DNA of 64,000 nt from Salinibacterium sp. dk2585 (GCF_008001035.1 NZ_CP042856.1:1736001-1800000); one strand, 5' to 3'. Counted from the stretch's first letter, positions 1 through 12,631 are shown. The notes: generated by a model not told the origin, from the sequence alone. Numbers and translations: made by a program.

Positions 1-2
1 TG

Positions 3-749
3 CGGCTCACCGTGCACGAGTTCGGGGAACCCGACGCTCCCCCGGTGCTCGCGCTGCACGGCTTCGCCTCGAGTGCGATCGCGAACTGGAGCAGCACCGG
101 GTGGGTGCGCGACCTGAGCAGGGCGGGCCACCGCATCCTCGCCCTCGACCAGCGCGGACACGGCGAGAGCGACGCCCCCCACGATCCCGCGTTCTACGCC
201 ATGGATCGCTTTGCCCGCGATGTGTCCACCGTCGTCGAGGAGTACGGCCTGTCAGACGTCATGCTCCTCGGATACTCGCTCGGCGCGCGCGTGAGCTGGC
301 TCGCAGCATCCGACTCCCCTCGTCTCGTGCGACGTGCCGTGTTGGGTGGCTTGCCATCGGGCGACCCCCTGGAGCGCTTCGACCTCGCGGCAGCGCGGGA
401 CCTCGTCCGCTTGGGCCGGCCAATCGACGACGCGCTCACGGCGACCTTCATGCGCATGGCGTCAACGCTCCCGGGCAACGACCTCGAGGCCCTCATCGCG
501 GTCGTGGAGGGCCTGCGGAGCGGACCCCAGGTCGACATCGCGCGCGCCCCCACCCAAGCGCTCCTCCTCGCGACCGGCACGGAGGATCCCCTCCTCGAGC
601 AGTCCCGATCGCTCAGCGAGGCGGCTCCGGATGCCTCATTCCTCGAGCTTCCCGGCCGCCACCACTTCAACGCCCCCACCTCCCGGGACTTCCGCCACGC
701 GGCCATCGAGTTCCTGTCGCCGAACCGCCAGGATGCGCCGCCGAGCTGA
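3..749 (+). CDS. Alpha/beta-hydrolase, 5' end outside window
   Basis: Alpha/beta-hydrolase fold enzyme of unknown substrate. The reading frame is open to the left window edge; the residues before the first GTG (position 12) read R-L-T-V-H-E-F-G, a usual beta-strand start for this family, so the true start is probably upstream. Visible hallmarks are the oxyanion-strand motif LALHGFASS, the DQRGHGESD strand, the nucleophile elbow GYSLGA (serine between Y and L), an acidic residue in GTEDPLLE and the catalytic histidine in LPGRHHF. The visible part covers almost the full size of the family. The natural reaction (ester, lactone or C-C hydrolysis) cannot be told from sequence. Confidence 0.85.
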   Translation, partial: RLTVHEFGEPDAPPVLALHGFASSAIANWSSTGWVRDLSRAGHRILALDQRGHGESDAPHDPAFYAMDRFARDVSTVVEEYGLSDVMLLGYSLGARVSWLAASDSPRLVRRAVLGGLPSGDPLERFDLAAARDLVRLGRPIDDALTATFMRMASTLPGNDLEALIAVVEGLRSGPQVDIARAPTQALLLATGTEDPLLEQSRSLSEAAPDASFLELPGRHHFNAPTSRDFRHAAIEFLSPNRQDAPPS

Positions 750-807
750 CGGCACGAGACCTCCGCGGTGCTCGACATCTCGGCGCGGAGCCGATAGCTT
801 CGCGAGC

Positions 808-1611
808 ATGCATCAGTTTGGGCGGCTCGCTGCCGCGGCGCTCGCCTGCCTCACCACCCTGAGCTTGGCGGCGTGCTCCTTCACGCTCGGGCCGCGGGAC
901 AAAGCAGTGGCGAAGGGAACTTCGGCAACTCCGAGCGCCCCGTCAGAGCCGGTCACTGCACCGCCGCGGATCGAGACGCCACCGCCCGGCACCCTGCTGG
1001 CGAGCGGGGTGCTGACAGATGGCGCGGGTGCGGAGCTCAGCACCGTGACCATCACGCAGGTCGATGCCCACCACGCCACGACAGCGCTCGCGCTGGATGG
1101 CTATGAGCCCGCGATCCACTCGCTCTACGGCAGCCCAGAGTCGCCCGCGGTCGGCGACTGTCTTCCGGGAGGCCTGAACCTGGGTCTCGGGAGTCCGGGC
1201 TCGGGAGACCTACCGTTCGCAACCGAACTCGGCTCGGGCGACCCGAGCTTCATCAGGACGATACTGCTCATCCGCACGCCGAACGCAAGCGAGACCGAAG
1301 CTGCCGCGGCCGCGGGATGCCTCCACCGCGTCATCGCGGTCGCGCCCCTCATGTGGCACACAGCAGAACAGCGGACTGACCTTCACCCCGTCGACGCGGG
1401 ATCGACGAACGGGGCACGCGGCACCACGGAAAGCGCCGACGGCACCGTCCAGAGCTACACGGTGGCGAAGAACGACACCATGAGCGGGATTGCGCAGCGC
1501 TTCGGGATCACGGGTGCCGACATCAGGTATCTCAATCCCGCGCGCATCAGCACGTGCGGCGACATGGCGTGCGCCGGCGAGGTGCTCAACCTCGACCGGG
1601 CACGCCGCTAG
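808..1611 (+). CDS. LysM-domain lipoprotein
   Basis: Predicted 267-residue cell-surface lipoprotein. The ATG at 808 is chosen because it places a signal peptide (positively charged MHQFGR, hydrophobic stretch, lipobox LSLAAC) at the N-terminus; the open frame extends further upstream but only through the preceding hydrolase gene. The middle domain is not recognised. The last 50 residues form a LysM module (SYTVAKNDTMSGIAQRFGI, then two cysteines and VLNLD), which in known families binds peptidoglycan or chitin-like GlcNAc polymers. It is likely anchored by lipid to the membrane outer face and holds on to the wall. No enzymatic motif is seen. It ends about 10 bases before the convergent gatB gene. 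Confidence 0.85.
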   Translation: MHQFGRLAAAALACLTTLSLAACSFTLGPRDKAVAKGTSATPSAPSEPVTAPPRIETPPPGTLLASGVLTDGAGAELSTVTITQVDAHHATTALALDGYEPAIHSLYGSPESPAVGDCLPGGLNLGLGSPGSGDLPFATELGSGDPSFIRTILLIRTPNASETEAAAAAGCLHRVIAVAPLMWHTAEQRTDLHPVDAGSTNGARGTTESADGTVQSYTVAKNDTMSGIAQRFGITGADIRYLNPARISTCGDMACAGEVLNLDRARR

Positions 1612-1620
1612 CCACACTCG

Positions 1621-3150
1621 CTACTGGGCAGCGCGCTCCAACACGAGTTCACGCACCCGCGCGGCATCCGCCTGGCCCTTCATGGCCTTCATGACGGCAC
1701 CGATGATCGCGCCGGCGGCCTGCACCTTGCCGTCGCGGATCTTCTCGAGCACGTCGGGCTGCGAGGCGAGTGCCTCATCGATCGCGGCGATCAGTGCGCC
1801 GTCATCAGAGACGACGGCAAGACCGCGCGCCTTGACGACGTCCTGAGGCGAGCCCTCCCCCGCGATGACGCCTTCGAGCACCTGGCGCGCGAGGCGGTCG
1901 GTCAGTTCGCCGTCCTCCACCATCGCGACGAGCTCGGAGACCTGCATGGGCGAGACAAGCGTTGCCGCGTCGACGCCACGCTCGTTCGCGATGCGCGCGA
2001 TCTCGCCCGTCCACCACTTGCGGGCGGCGTGGGCGGATGCCCCGGCCGCCGTCGTGGCCTCGACCTCGTTGAGCAGGCCCGAGTTCACGACATCCTGGAA
2101 CTCCAGGTCGGTGAAGCCCCAGGCCTCCTTGAGGCGACGGCGACGCACGGCCGGCGGCTCAGGAAGGGCTGCTCGCAGTTCCTCGATCAGCTCCCGCGAC
2201 GGCTCGACCGGCACAAGGTCGGGCTCAGGGAAGTAGCGATAGTCGTCGGCGTCGCTCTTCGGACGCCCCGCAGAGGTCACGCCCGTGTCCTCGTGCCAGT
2301 GGCGAGTCTCCTGGATGATCGTGCCACCCTTCGCCAGGATGGCCGCCTGCCGCTGGATCTCGTAGCGAATCGCCCGCTCGACGCTGCGGAGGCTGTTGAC
2401 GTTCTTCGTCTCAGTGCGGGTGCCGAGGGGCGCCGGCTCTTCACCGGGTGCCGTGCGCGGACGCAGCGAGACGTTGGCGTCACAGCGAAGGTTGCCGCGC
2501 TCCATGCGCGCCTCAGAGATGCCGAGGCCGATGACGATGTCGCGAATGGTCGCGACGTAGGCCTTGGCGAGCTCGGGGGCACGGTGCTCCGCGCCGAAGA
2601 TCGTCTTCGTGACGATCTCCACGAGCGGCACACCCGCGCGGTTGTAGTCGACGAGCGAGTACTCGGCGCCCTGGATGCGACCGGTAGCGCCACCGACGTG
2701 CGTCAGCTTGCCGGCGTCCTCCTCCATGTGGGCGCGTTCGATCGGCACCTCGAAGCGTGTGCCGTCGGCAAGCTCCACCTCGACGGAACCCTCGAACGCG
2801 ATGGGCTCGTCGTACTGGCTGATCTGGTAGTTCTTCGCGAGGTCCGGGTAGAAGTAGTTCTTCCGGGCGAAGCGCGACGACGGCGCGATCTCGCAACCGA
2901 GCGCGAGGCCCAGGCTGATCGAGTACTTGACGGCCTGCTCGTTGACCACGGGCAGCGACCCGGGCAGCCCGAGGTCGACGGGCGTGATCATGGTGTTGGG
3001 CTCGCCCGTGCCGCCGTCCGCCGCTGCCGGGTTGGGGGCATCCGAGAACATCTTCGTCGTGGTGTTGAGTTCGACGTGCACCTCGAAACCCAGTACGGGC
3101 TCGAAGAGCTCGAGGGCCTTGTCGAAGTCCATCAGTTCTGCCTTGGCCAT
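1621..3150 (-). CDS. gatB: Asp/Glu-tRNA amidotransferase subunit B
   Basis: GatB (509 residues) is the kinase/tRNA-binding subunit of the GatCAB amidotransferase, which turns Glu-tRNA(Gln) and Asp-tRNA(Asn) into the amidated forms. The N-terminal GatB cradle is clear: [15 protein letters not shown], the [12 protein letters not shown] segment, and [19 protein letters not shown]. The C-terminal helical and YqeY-like tail ends in [16 protein letters not shown], the conserved tail that contacts tRNA. It is last in the gatC-gatA-gatB operon; its ATG shares one base with the gatA stop (TGATG), indicating translational coupling. Length is normal for the family. Confidence 0.98.
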   Translation of the reverse strand: MAKAELMDFDKALELFEPVLGFEVHVELNTTTKMFSDAPNPAAADGGTGEPNTMITPVDLGLPGSLPVVNEQAVKYSISLGLALGCEIAPSSRFARKNYFYPDLAKNYQISQYDEPIAFEGSVEVELADGTRFEVPIERAHMEEDAGKLTHVGGATGRIQGAEYSLVDYNRAGVPLVEIVTKTIFGAEHRAPELAKAYVATIRDIVIGLGISEARMERGNLRCDANVSLRPRTAPGEEPAPLGTRTETKNVNSLRSVERAIRYEIQRQAAILAKGGTIIQETRHWHEDTGVTSAGRPKSDADDYRYFPEPDLVPVEPSRELIEELRAALPEPPAVRRRRLKEAWGFTDLEFQDVVNSGLLNEVEATTAAGASAHAARKWWTGEIARIANERGVDAATLVSPMQVSELVAMVEDGELTDRLARQVLEGVIAGEGSPQDVVKARGLAVVSDDGALIAAIDEALASQPDVLEKIRDGKVQAAGAIIGAVMKAMKGQADAARVRELVLERAAQ

Positions 3151-4691
3151 CAGACCGCTCCCTCCTGAGCCGCGAAGTCCTCGCCGAAGGCGAGATTTGG
3201 TGCCTTACTGAGCAGCGGATGTCCCCACTGCTCCTCAAAGAGCGACTCGAGTGCCGCGCCGACCGTGTACAGACGGGCGTCCTCTCGGACAGGGGCCATG
3301 ATCTGCAGGCCCGTGGGGAGCCCGTCTTCCTCGGCGAGGCCCATCGGCAGGCTCATGCCGGGCACGCCAGCGAGGTTGGCAGGAATCGTCGTGACGTCGT
3401 TGAGGTACATCGCGAGCGGGTCGTTGAGCTTCTCACCGAGCTTGAACGCCGTCGTGGGCGCCGCGGGCGAGACGAGCACGTCGGCCTGCGTGAAGGCTGC
3501 GTCGAAGTCGCGCTGGATGAGCGTGCGCACCTTCTGCGCGCTGCCGTAGTAGGCGTCGTAGTAGCCCGCGCTGAGCGCATAGGTGCCCAGGATGATGCGG
3601 CGCTTGACCTCATCGCCGAAGCCCTGCTCGCGCGTTGCCGCCATGACCTCCTCGACCGTGCCGCCGTTCGGCAGCGTGGCACGCATGCCGAAGCGCACGG
3701 AGTCGAACTTGGCGAGGTTGCTCGAGGCCTCAGCGGGGAGGATCAGGTAGTAGGCCGCGATTGCGTAGTCGAAGCTCGGAGCCGAGACCTCGACGATCTC
3801 GGCGCCGGCGGCGGCCATCGTGTCGAGCGCCTTGAGGAACAGCGAGTGGACACCCGGCTGGAAGCCCTCGCGGTCGAGCTCCTTGACGACGCCGACACGC
3901 ACGCCGGCGAGCGAACGCGACTGGGCACCGGCGCGAGCCGCCTCGGCGAAGCTCGGCCATGCGTCGCGCAGCGACGTCGAGTCGCGCGGGTCATGCCCTC
4001 CGATGACGTCGTGCAGCAGGGCCGCGTCGAGCACCGTGCGCGTGACGGGGCCCACCTGGTCGAGCGACGACGCGAGGGCGATCGCACCGTAGCGTGAGAC
4101 GCCGCCGTAGGTCGGCTTGACACCCACCGTGCCGGTCACGGCCCCGGGCTGGCGGATCGAGCCACCCGTGTCGGAACCGAGCGCGAGGGGCGCCTCAAAG
4201 GCCGCGACTGCCGCGGCCGAACCGCCGCCCGAGCCGCCCGGGATGCGCTCGAGGTCCCAGGGATTGCGCGTCGGGCCGTAGGCCGAGTGCTCGGTCGACG
4301 AGCCCATCGCGAACTCATCCATGTTGGTCTTGCCGAGGGGAATCAGGTCGGCGTCGCGCAGCCGACGCACGACCGTCGCGTCATACGGCGGCACCCAGCC
4401 CTCGAGGATCTTCGACCCGGCGGTCGATGGCATGTCGATCGTGCAGAGCACGTCCTTGATCGCCACGGGTACTCCCGCAAGCGGCGACAGCTTCTCGCCC
4501 GCCGCGCGCCGCGCGTCGACCGCTGCGGCGGTCTGGACCGCGGCATCCGACACGTGGAGGAACGCGTGCACGTCGCCGTCGACCGCGGCGATGCGGTCGA
4601 GGTGGGCCTGCGTCGCCTCGACGCTCGACACCTCGCCGCTCGAGAGCTTCTCCGCGAGCGCGGCCGCTGTGAGGGTGGTCAGGTCGCTCAC
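3150..4691 (-). CDS. gatA: Asp/Glu-tRNA amidotransferase subunit A
   Basis: GatA (513 residues) is the amidase subunit that releases ammonia from glutamine for tRNA amidation. The amidase-signature Ser-cisSer-Lys machinery is visible: the lysine in [10 protein letters not shown], and the serine-rich loop [11 protein letters not shown] followed by [12 protein letters not shown]. The GTG start at 4691 overlaps the gatC stop by four bases (GTGA), and the stop overlaps the gatB start, so all three subunits are translated as one coupled unit. The distinction from other amidases rests on this operon context and the AFMGSSTE-type substrate segment. Confidence 0.98.
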   Translation of the reverse strand: MSDLTTLTAAALAEKLSSGEVSSVEATQAHLDRIAAVDGDVHAFLHVSDAAVQTAAAVDARRAAGEKLSPLAGVPVAIKDVLCTIDMPSTAGSKILEGWVPPYDATVVRRLRDADLIPLGKTNMDEFAMGSSTEHSAYGPTRNPWDLERIPGGSGGGSAAAVAAFEAPLALGSDTGGSIRQPGAVTGTVGVKPTYGGVSRYGAIALASSLDQVGPVTRTVLDAALLHDVIGGHDPRDSTSLRDAWPSFAEAARAGAQSRSLAGVRVGVVKELDREGFQPGVHSLFLKALDTMAAAGAEIVEVSAPSFDYAIAAYYLILPAEASSNLAKFDSVRFGMRATLPNGGTVEEVMAATREQGFGDEVKRRIILGTYALSAGYYDAYYGSAQKVRTLIQRDFDAAFTQADVLVSPAAPTTAFKLGEKLNDPLAMYLNDVTTIPANLAGVPGMSLPMGLAEEDGLPTGLQIMAPVREDARLYTVGAALESLFEEQWGHPLLSKAPNLAFGEDFAAQEGAV

Positions 4692-5020
4692 TGTTCTTCT
4701 CCCAGGATCGCGGAGACGGCGAAGCGCGTGCCATCGTGCTCGGGCGCGCCCGCAAGCGCCTGCTCGGTCGTCAGCGTCTCCCCCACGACGTCGTCGCGGA
4801 AGACGTTCGACAGCGGGATCGGGTGCGAGGTTGCCGGGACGTCGGGCGTTGCGATCTCGGAGACCTTCGCGATCGAATCGACGATGGCACCGAGTTCACC
4901 GGTCAACTTGTCGATCTCCTCGGGAGTGAGGGCGATTCGCGCGAGGTTGGCGAGGTGCGCAACCTGTTCCGGCGTGATCTGCTCGTGCGGCGCGGGGCGC
5001 CCTGTCGAGTTCTGGGACAT
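4688..5020 (-). CDS. gatC: Asp/Glu-tRNA amidotransferase subunit C
   Basis: GatC (110 residues) is the small subunit that wraps around GatA and GatB and stabilises the amidotransferase. The conserved helix [19 protein letters not shown] and the later [14 protein letters not shown] segment with GAPEHDG are typical. The ATG at 5020 (MSQNSTGRP) is preferred over an upstream start that would add 16 proline/arginine-rich residues with no family match. First gene of the gatCAB operon. The 58 bases between it and the next minus-strand gene at 5079 leave room for a promoter, but no clear hexamers were picked out. Confidence 0.95.
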   Translation of the reverse strand: MSQNSTGRPAPHEQITPEQVAHLANLARIALTPEEIDKLTGELGAIVDSIAKVSEIATPDVPATSHPIPLSNVFRDDVVGETLTTEQALAGAPEHDGTRFAVSAILGEEQ

Positions 5021-5078
5021 GCGGCTCCAAGGTGGATGTGCGGGGGTTCGGGCCCCAGTCAGGGCCAATCGGCCAATT

Positions 5079-6443
5079 CTATCCGGCGGCCAGGAGTTGC
5101 TGGCCCGAGGCCCCTGTCACGCGTTCCCCGAGGCCGAGCCCGATGAGCGCGAAGTTGCGCATCGATTCGGAGTGCTTCGCGAAGTATCCGAGGTGGCCGG
5201 TGACCGCGGCGAGGGTCTCGCCCGTTGCGCCATCGACTCCGCCCGCGACGCCCATGACGACTGCTCCGAAACCCGGGGCGCCTGGGTCCGCCCCGTGGAT
5301 CGCGGTGTCAACGATCGGATCCCAGCTCGCCTCTGCGACGAAGACCGTTCCCTCCTCGAGCCCGAAGTCGGCCGCGCGCTCGACCCCGACTCCCGGGGAA
5401 CCCGCGATGGCGATCGCGTCAATATCGAGCGTGCCGCGGGCGAGGGAGAGCGACGCCGCGGTCGAACCATAGGAATGGGCGATGAGGGAGACGTGCGGTT
5501 GCTCGGCACCCCGCGCCGCGCGAAGGCCCGCGACCGTGGCATCCAGCTGCTGCGCGCCCTCACGTGCCCTGTCGAGGGTGCCGACCGTGAAGATGTCGGG
5601 GGTCTCGTAGCCCATCCATGCCACGGTCGCGAAGCTTGCGGCGGCAAGGGACGCATCCTGCGAACTGCCTCGCACGAGGCCAGCCTTGTCGCGGTGGATG
5701 TCGAGGGCGATCTCCGTCCAGTCGACGATCTGGCCCTCGACCGTGAAGAACATTCCCGGCACGAGGTAGCTAACGTAGTCGGCGACATCGAGGTCACCGA
5801 GCGCCACGACGGCGCGGCCCGGCCACGTGTCATCCACCGCGATGAGGGAACGCATGGGCGCTGCCTGCCTCGGGCCCAGTGCTTTCTCGATCTCGCGGAG
5901 CATCGACAGGCGGGACTCCGCCTCGTGCCGCGCCGAGCGCCCCGTCGTCGTGGCGACGTCATCTTCGAGTTGCCGCAGCGAGTCCTCGAGGAAGGCGCGG
6001 TTCGCCTTGTCGCGAATGGAATAGGGCATGCCCTCGAGGTTGCCGAGCAGGCGAGGGAGCGTGCGAAGCAGGCTGTGCCGTTGCCCCGCGTGCACGCTCG
6101 ACCACCAATCGGCGACGACGGACGCGGGAGGCGGCTCCTCCAGCACAGAAGCCACCACACCGGGGTGGTCGAGCGCGAAGCGTTCGAGGCTCACGACGTC
6201 GCTCAGCGCCAGCGCATGAAGGAGCTCGGCACCCGTGAGCCCCGCAAGCTCATCCGACGTGACCGCCGTTTCGACGGAAAGGGTGGGCAGCCCGCTGACT
6301 GCCGCGTTGTAGGAGACGGCGTGTGCCCGTGTGACCGGTGCTTGCGAGCCTTTCGTAGGCTCGTCGAAGGTGGCGACGAGAGTCGACGCGAGTCCGAGGA
6401 GGATGGTCGATGCCGCGATCAGCGCCACAAGACGAGGCAACAC
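5079..6443 (-). CDS. Exported alpha/beta-hydrolase, DUF1023-like
   Basis: Predicted 454-residue secreted or membrane-anchored hydrolase. The GTG start at 6443 is chosen because AGAAGG lies just upstream and the product then opens with a hydrophobic segment (LPRLVALIAASTILLGLAS); the frame is open to 6536. The C-terminal half has a serine-hydrolase elbow (HVSLIAHSYGSTAASL), a conserved GSPGVGVERAADFG loop, and an acidic/histidine end (SWDPIVDTAIHGADP, VTGHLGYF), the layout of the actinobacterial DUF1023 family. The N-terminal half is helical and charged. The substrate is unknown; lipid or peptide esters are possible. It stands alone between gatC and ligA. Confidence 0.75.
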   Translation of the reverse strand: MLPRLVALIAASTILLGLASTLVATFDEPTKGSQAPVTRAHAVSYNAAVSGLPTLSVETAVTSDELAGLTGAELLHALALSDVVSLERFALDHPGVVASVLEEPPPASVVADWWSSVHAGQRHSLLRTLPRLLGNLEGMPYSIRDKANRAFLEDSLRQLEDDVATTTGRSARHEAESRLSMLREIEKALGPRQAAPMRSLIAVDDTWPGRAVVALGDLDVADYVSYLVPGMFFTVEGQIVDWTEIALDIHRDKAGLVRGSSQDASLAAASFATVAWMGYETPDIFTVGTLDRAREGAQQLDATVAGLRAARGAEQPHVSLIAHSYGSTAASLSLARGTLDIDAIAIAGSPGVGVERAADFGLEEGTVFVAEASWDPIVDTAIHGADPGAPGFGAVVMGVAGGVDGATGETLAAVTGHLGYFAKHSESMRNFALIGLGLGERVTGASGQQLLAAG

Positions 6444-6539
6444 GAGTAGCCCTTCTGCCGAGCGATCGGACAGTTTCGTGTTGAGTCTACTTCGGGTCTC
6501 CCGCAAATGAGCTACCGCGCTGGCGCGAGCGGCCACCCG

Positions 6540-8888
<2,349 letters not shown>

Positions 8889-8908
8889 CTACCCAACGGA
8901 GGATGTCC

Positions 8909-10561
8909 ATGCACACAAGAACTCGCCGACAGCGCCGCCTCGGCGCTGTCGCCGGAACCGCGCTCGGCGCAATGCTCGTGACGGGGTGCGTCGCGAGCGA
9001 GCGAGGCGAAGACTCAGGGGATGCCGCGGGCACCTTCGTGTTCGCAGCATCCGCGGAGCCCGTGACGCTCGATCCGGCCTTCGCCAACGACGGCGAGACG
9101 TTCCGCGTCGCCCGGCAGATCTTCGAGGGCCTCATCGGCGTCGAACAGGGCAGCGCTGACCCCGCTCCCCTCCTCGCTGAATCGTGGGAGGGAAGCGACG
9201 ACGGCCTGAGCTACACCTTCGACCTCAAGGAGGGCGTGACCTTCCACGACGGCACCGAGTTCAATGCCGAGGCGGTGTGCTATAACTTCGACCGCTGGCA
9301 CAACTTCGAGGGCATCGCACAGAGCCCGAGCGCCTCGTACTACTACAACAACCTCTTCAAGGGTTTCGCGGGTGACGAGGGCGCGGTCTACGAGAGCTGC
9401 GAGGCACCGAGCGAGAATGAGGCCATCGTGCACCTGACGCAGCCCTGGGCCGGATTCATCGCCGCCCTGTCGCTCCCGTCGTTCTCGATGCAGAGCCCGA
9501 CCGCCCTCCAGGAGTACGGCGCCGACGACATCGGCGGCACGGAGGAGGCCCCGAGCATCTCCGAGTACGGCTCAGAGCACCCGACGGGCACGGGCCCCTT
9601 CACGTTCTCCTCGTGGGACGCCGGCTCGCAGGTCGAGCTCACGGCGTATGACGACTACTGGGGCGAGCAGGGCGATGTCACGGATGTCATCTTCCGCGTG
9701 ATCGACGACCCCAACGCCCGTCGCCAGGCGCTTGAGGCAGGCACGATCGACGGCTACGACCTCGTGTCCCCCGCCGACACCGCTGCCCTCGAGGAGGACG
9801 GCTTCCAGATCCTCGCCCGCGACCCCTTCACGATCCTCTACCTGGGCATCAACCAGGCCGTGCCGGAGCTCCAGGACGTGCGCGTTCGTCAGGCGATCAG
9901 CATGGCGATCGACAAGGAGCAGCTCGTCAACCAGACGCTGCCCGAGGGCACCGAACTGGCGACGCAGTTCATCCCGCCCGTCGTCTCGGGGTACAACGAG
10001 GACGTCACGACCTACGACTACGACGTCGACGCGGCCAAAGCGCTGCTCGCCGAGGCGGGAATCCCCGAGGGTTGGGAGCTGACCTTCAACTACCCGACCA
10101 ACGTGTCGCGTCCCTACATGCCGAACCCGGAGGAGATCTTCACGGTGTTGAGCACCCAGCTCTCCGAGATCGGCATCACAGTCGTGCCCCAGGCGAATGA
10201 GTGGGGTGAGTACCTCGACATCATGCAGGGCAGCTCCGACCACGGCATCCACCTGCTCGGCTGGACGGGAGACTACAACGACACCGACAACTTCGTCGGC
10301 GTCTTCTTCGGCCAGCCCTCGATGGAGTTCGGATTCGACAACCCCGAACTCTTCAACGCCCTGACGGAGGCGCGAGGCACCGCGACGATCGAGGAACAGC
10401 TGCCGCTGTATGAGGACATCAACCAGATGATCGCCGAGTACATCCCGGCCGTGCCCCTCGCCCACCCGGCACCCTCGCTCGCATTCAGTGAGCGAGTCGG
10501 CAGCTACCCCGTGAGCCCCGTCAATGACGAGGTCTACAACCTGGTCGAGCTGAACGACTAG
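8909..10561 (+). CDS. Peptide-type ABC transporter binding lipoprotein
   Basis: Solute-binding protein of family 5 (Dpp/Opp/nickel type), 550 residues, anchored outside the membrane. The ATG at 8909 is preferred over ATG 8903 because GGAGG at 8898-8902 would touch the first one but sits 6 bases from the second. It has a charged N-terminus, hydrophobic stretch and lipobox (LGAMLVTGC). Family motifs: AEPVTLDPAF, the LAESWEGSDDGLSYTFDLKEGVTFHDG block, and the VRQAISMAIDKEQLV segment. First gene of an importer locus with both permeases downstream and the ATPase convergent after them. The cargo is probably short peptides, not provable here. Confidence 0.93.
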   Translation: MHTRTRRQRRLGAVAGTALGAMLVTGCVASERGEDSGDAAGTFVFAASAEPVTLDPAFANDGETFRVARQIFEGLIGVEQGSADPAPLLAESWEGSDDGLSYTFDLKEGVTFHDGTEFNAEAVCYNFDRWHNFEGIAQSPSASYYYNNLFKGFAGDEGAVYESCEAPSENEAIVHLTQPWAGFIAALSLPSFSMQSPTALQEYGADDIGGTEEAPSISEYGSEHPTGTGPFTFSSWDAGSQVELTAYDDYWGEQGDVTDVIFRVIDDPNARRQALEAGTIDGYDLVSPADTAALEEDGFQILARDPFTILYLGINQAVPELQDVRVRQAISMAIDKEQLVNQTLPEGTELATQFIPPVVSGYNEDVTTYDYDVDAAKALLAEAGIPEGWELTFNYPTNVSRPYMPNPEEIFTVLSTQLSEIGITVVPQANEWGEYLDIMQGSSDHGIHLLGWTGDYNDTDNFVGVFFGQPSMEFGFDNPELFNALTEARGTATIEEQLPLYEDINQMIAEYIPAVPLAHPAPSLAFSERVGSYPVSPVNDEVYNLVELND

Positions 10562-10569
10562 TCCGTCAT

Positions 10570-10599
10570 GATGGGGGCACCCCGCGGGGTGCCCCCATC
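10570..10599. terminator. Perfect 30-base palindrome between binding protein and permease
   Basis: Eight bases after the binding-protein stop lies a 14-bp perfect stem (gatgggggcacccc) with only GC at its centre, so the whole 30 bases are a palindrome. It is not followed by a T run, so it looks more like an mRNA-stabilising or partial-termination hairpin that keeps binding-protein transcript above permease transcript, a common arrangement in ABC importer operons. Confidence 0.6.
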
Positions 10600-10632
10600 A
10601 CCACGACCAGCGCCGGCTGGCCAACCCTGAGG

Positions 10633-11643
10633 ATGCCTGTGCTCCAAGTGATCGCGAAGCGCCTTGCGCTCGTCGTGCCCACCCTCTTCGGCCTCTCGCT
10701 GCTGCTCTTCCTCTGGGTGCGGGCGCTCCCGGGCGGACCCGCGAGTGCGCTCCTCGGCGAGCGCGCCACGCCAGAGCGCGTCGAGCAAATCAACGAGCTT
10801 TACGGCTTCAACAAGCCGATCCTCGAGCAGTACCTGACCTACATGGGCCGCCTGCTGAGTGGGGACTTCGGCGTCTCGATCCAGACTGGCCGACCCGTGC
10901 TCGAGGAGTTCGCCAACCGCTTCCCCGCGACCATGGAACTCAGCATCGTCGCCCTCATTCTCGCAGTCGGCATCGGTGTTCCCCTCGGCTACATCTCCGC
11001 GAAGCGCTACGGGAGGCTTCCCGACCACGTCGCGGTCGTCGTGAGTCTCGTCGGCATCACGGTGCCCGTCTTCTTCCTCGCCTTCATCCTCAAGTACTTC
11101 TTCGCCGTCGAGCTCGGCTGGTTCCCACCAGACGGGCGCATGGACGCCCGGATGGACGCGACCCGCGTGACGGGCTTCTACGTGCTCGACGGCATCCTCA
11201 CGGCCGAATGGGACGCCGCGTGGGATGCCTTCATGCACCTCGTCCTTCCCGGCATCGCCCTCGGCACGATCCCGCTCGCGATCATCGCGCGCATCACACG
11301 CGCCTCCGTGCTCGAGACACAGGGCGCCGACTTCGTGCGCACGGCACGGGCCAAGGGGCTTCACGACTCCTCGATCCGTGACCGCTTCGTGCTGCGCAAC
11401 GCCATGCTGCCCGTCGTCACGACGATCGGCCTGCAACTCGGCCTCCTCATCTCGGGAGCCGTGCTCACCGAGACGGTCTTCGCCTTCTCGGGCATCGGCC
11501 AGTTCCTTGCGACCGCGATCTTCCGGCGCGATTATCCCGTCCTCCAGGGATTCATCCTGTTCATCGCGGTGCTGTACGCCCTCATCAACCTGATCGTTGA
11601 TGTGAGTTACAGCATCATCGACCCGAGGGTGCGTGTGCAGTGA
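10633..11643 (+). CDS. ABC transporter permease, DppB-like
   Basis: Inner-membrane permease (336 residues) of the peptide/nickel importer. Topology is that of DppB: first membrane helix ALVVPTLFGLSLLLFLWV, periplasmic domain containing LPGGPASALLGERATPERVEQI, then a bundle of five helices with the EAA-type coupling loop (ARAKGLHDSSIRDRFVLRNAMLPV) that contacts the ATPase. Start ATG 10633 follows TGAGG closely; GTG at 10639 is an alternative. Its stop overlaps the next permease start (GTGA), so the two permeases are coupled. Confidence 0.93.
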   Translation: MPVLQVIAKRLALVVPTLFGLSLLLFLWVRALPGGPASALLGERATPERVEQINELYGFNKPILEQYLTYMGRLLSGDFGVSIQTGRPVLEEFANRFPATMELSIVALILAVGIGVPLGYISAKRYGRLPDHVAVVVSLVGITVPVFFLAFILKYFFAVELGWFPPDGRMDARMDATRVTGFYVLDGILTAEWDAAWDAFMHLVLPGIALGTIPLAIIARITRASVLETQGADFVRTARAKGLHDSSIRDRFVLRNAMLPVVTTIGLQLGLLISGAVLTETVFAFSGIGQFLATAIFRRDYPVLQGFILFIAVLYALINLIVDVSYSIIDPRVRVQ

Positions 11644-12602
11644 GCTCCTACCTTCCTCCCGCCCCCGAATCCGGCGCCGGCGCCACCGCTCCCTCTGGCG
11701 GCGCAGATTCGGCTCGCGCGAGCCGCGGTTCGAGCCTCTGGGGCGACGCGTGGCGCCGGCTCAGGCGCAATCCGCAGGCGATCGTGGGCGCCTCGATCGT
11801 GGCCGTCTTCGTGCTCGTTGCGATCCTGGCGCCCGTGCTCGCGCCCTACGGCGGCCAGGAACTGCCCGGCGCCCGCTTCATCCGCCCCACCGTCATCCCG
11901 GGCATCGGCGAGGTGGAGGGCTTCGTGCTCGGCCTCGACCGTTTCGGCGGGGATGTGCTGAGCAAGCTCATCTGGGGCGCGCAGGCGTCGCTGCTCATCG
12001 GCCTCATCTCGACCGCCCTCGGGCTGCTCGGTGGCCTCCTGCTTGGCCTGGTCGCCGCAACCTTCGGTGGCTGGGTCGACAACGTGGTCATGCGCGTCGT
12101 CGATGTGCTCCTCTCGGTTCCGAACCTCCTGCTCGCGGTAAGCATCGCCGCCGTCCTGGGGCAGACTCCCTATGCCGTCATGATCGCGATCGCCGTGAGC
12201 CAGGTGCCCATCTTCGCCCGCCTCCTGCGCTCCTCCATGCTCGCGCAGCAGAGTTCCGAGTATGTGCTCGCGGCGAAGTCGCTCGGGCTCGGCAAGCCCG
12301 CGATCTCCTTCACGCACGTGCTGCCAAACAGCCTCGGCCCCGTCATCGTGCAGGGCACGCTCTCGCTCGCGACGGCCGTCATCGAGGCCGCCGCCCTCTC
12401 ATTCCTCGGCCTCGGCGGAGGGCGCCCAGAGACCGCCGAGTGGGGGCGGATGCTCACCTACGCCCAGAACGAACTGGCGATCGCGCCGCAGCTGGCCTTC
12501 CTTCCAGGTCTCTGCATCGCGATCACGGCGCTCGGCTTCACACTGCTGGGAGAGTCCATGCGCGAGGCACTCGACCCCCGTTCGGGAGCACGCCGCCGCT
12601 GA
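11640..12602 (+). CDS. ABC transporter permease, DppC-like
   Basis: Second permease (320 residues) of the importer, the DppC partner. It has a short polar N-terminus rich in Ala/Ser/Pro, a conserved WRRLRRNPQAIVGASIVAVFVLVAILAPVLAPY first helix region, and the coupling loop (LAAKSLGLGKPAISFTHVLPNSLGP) that binds the ATPase. GTG start overlaps the preceding stop by four bases. The gene is convergent with the ATPase gene, 29 bases away. Confidence 0.93.
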   Translation: MSSYLPPAPESGAGATAPSGGADSARASRGSSLWGDAWRRLRRNPQAIVGASIVAVFVLVAILAPVLAPYGGQELPGARFIRPTVIPGIGEVEGFVLGLDRFGGDVLSKLIWGAQASLLIGLISTALGLLGGLLLGLVAATFGGWVDNVVMRVVDVLLSVPNLLLAVSIAAVLGQTPYAVMIAIAVSQVPIFARLLRSSMLAQQSSEYVLAAKSLGLGKPAISFTHVLPNSLGPVIVQGTLSLATAVIEAAALSFLGLGGGRPETAEWGRMLTYAQNELAIAPQLAFLPGLCIAITALGFTLLGESMREALDPRSGARRR

Positions 12603-12631
12603 CGCGGCAGTCGGCGCCCCGAGTCGACAGC

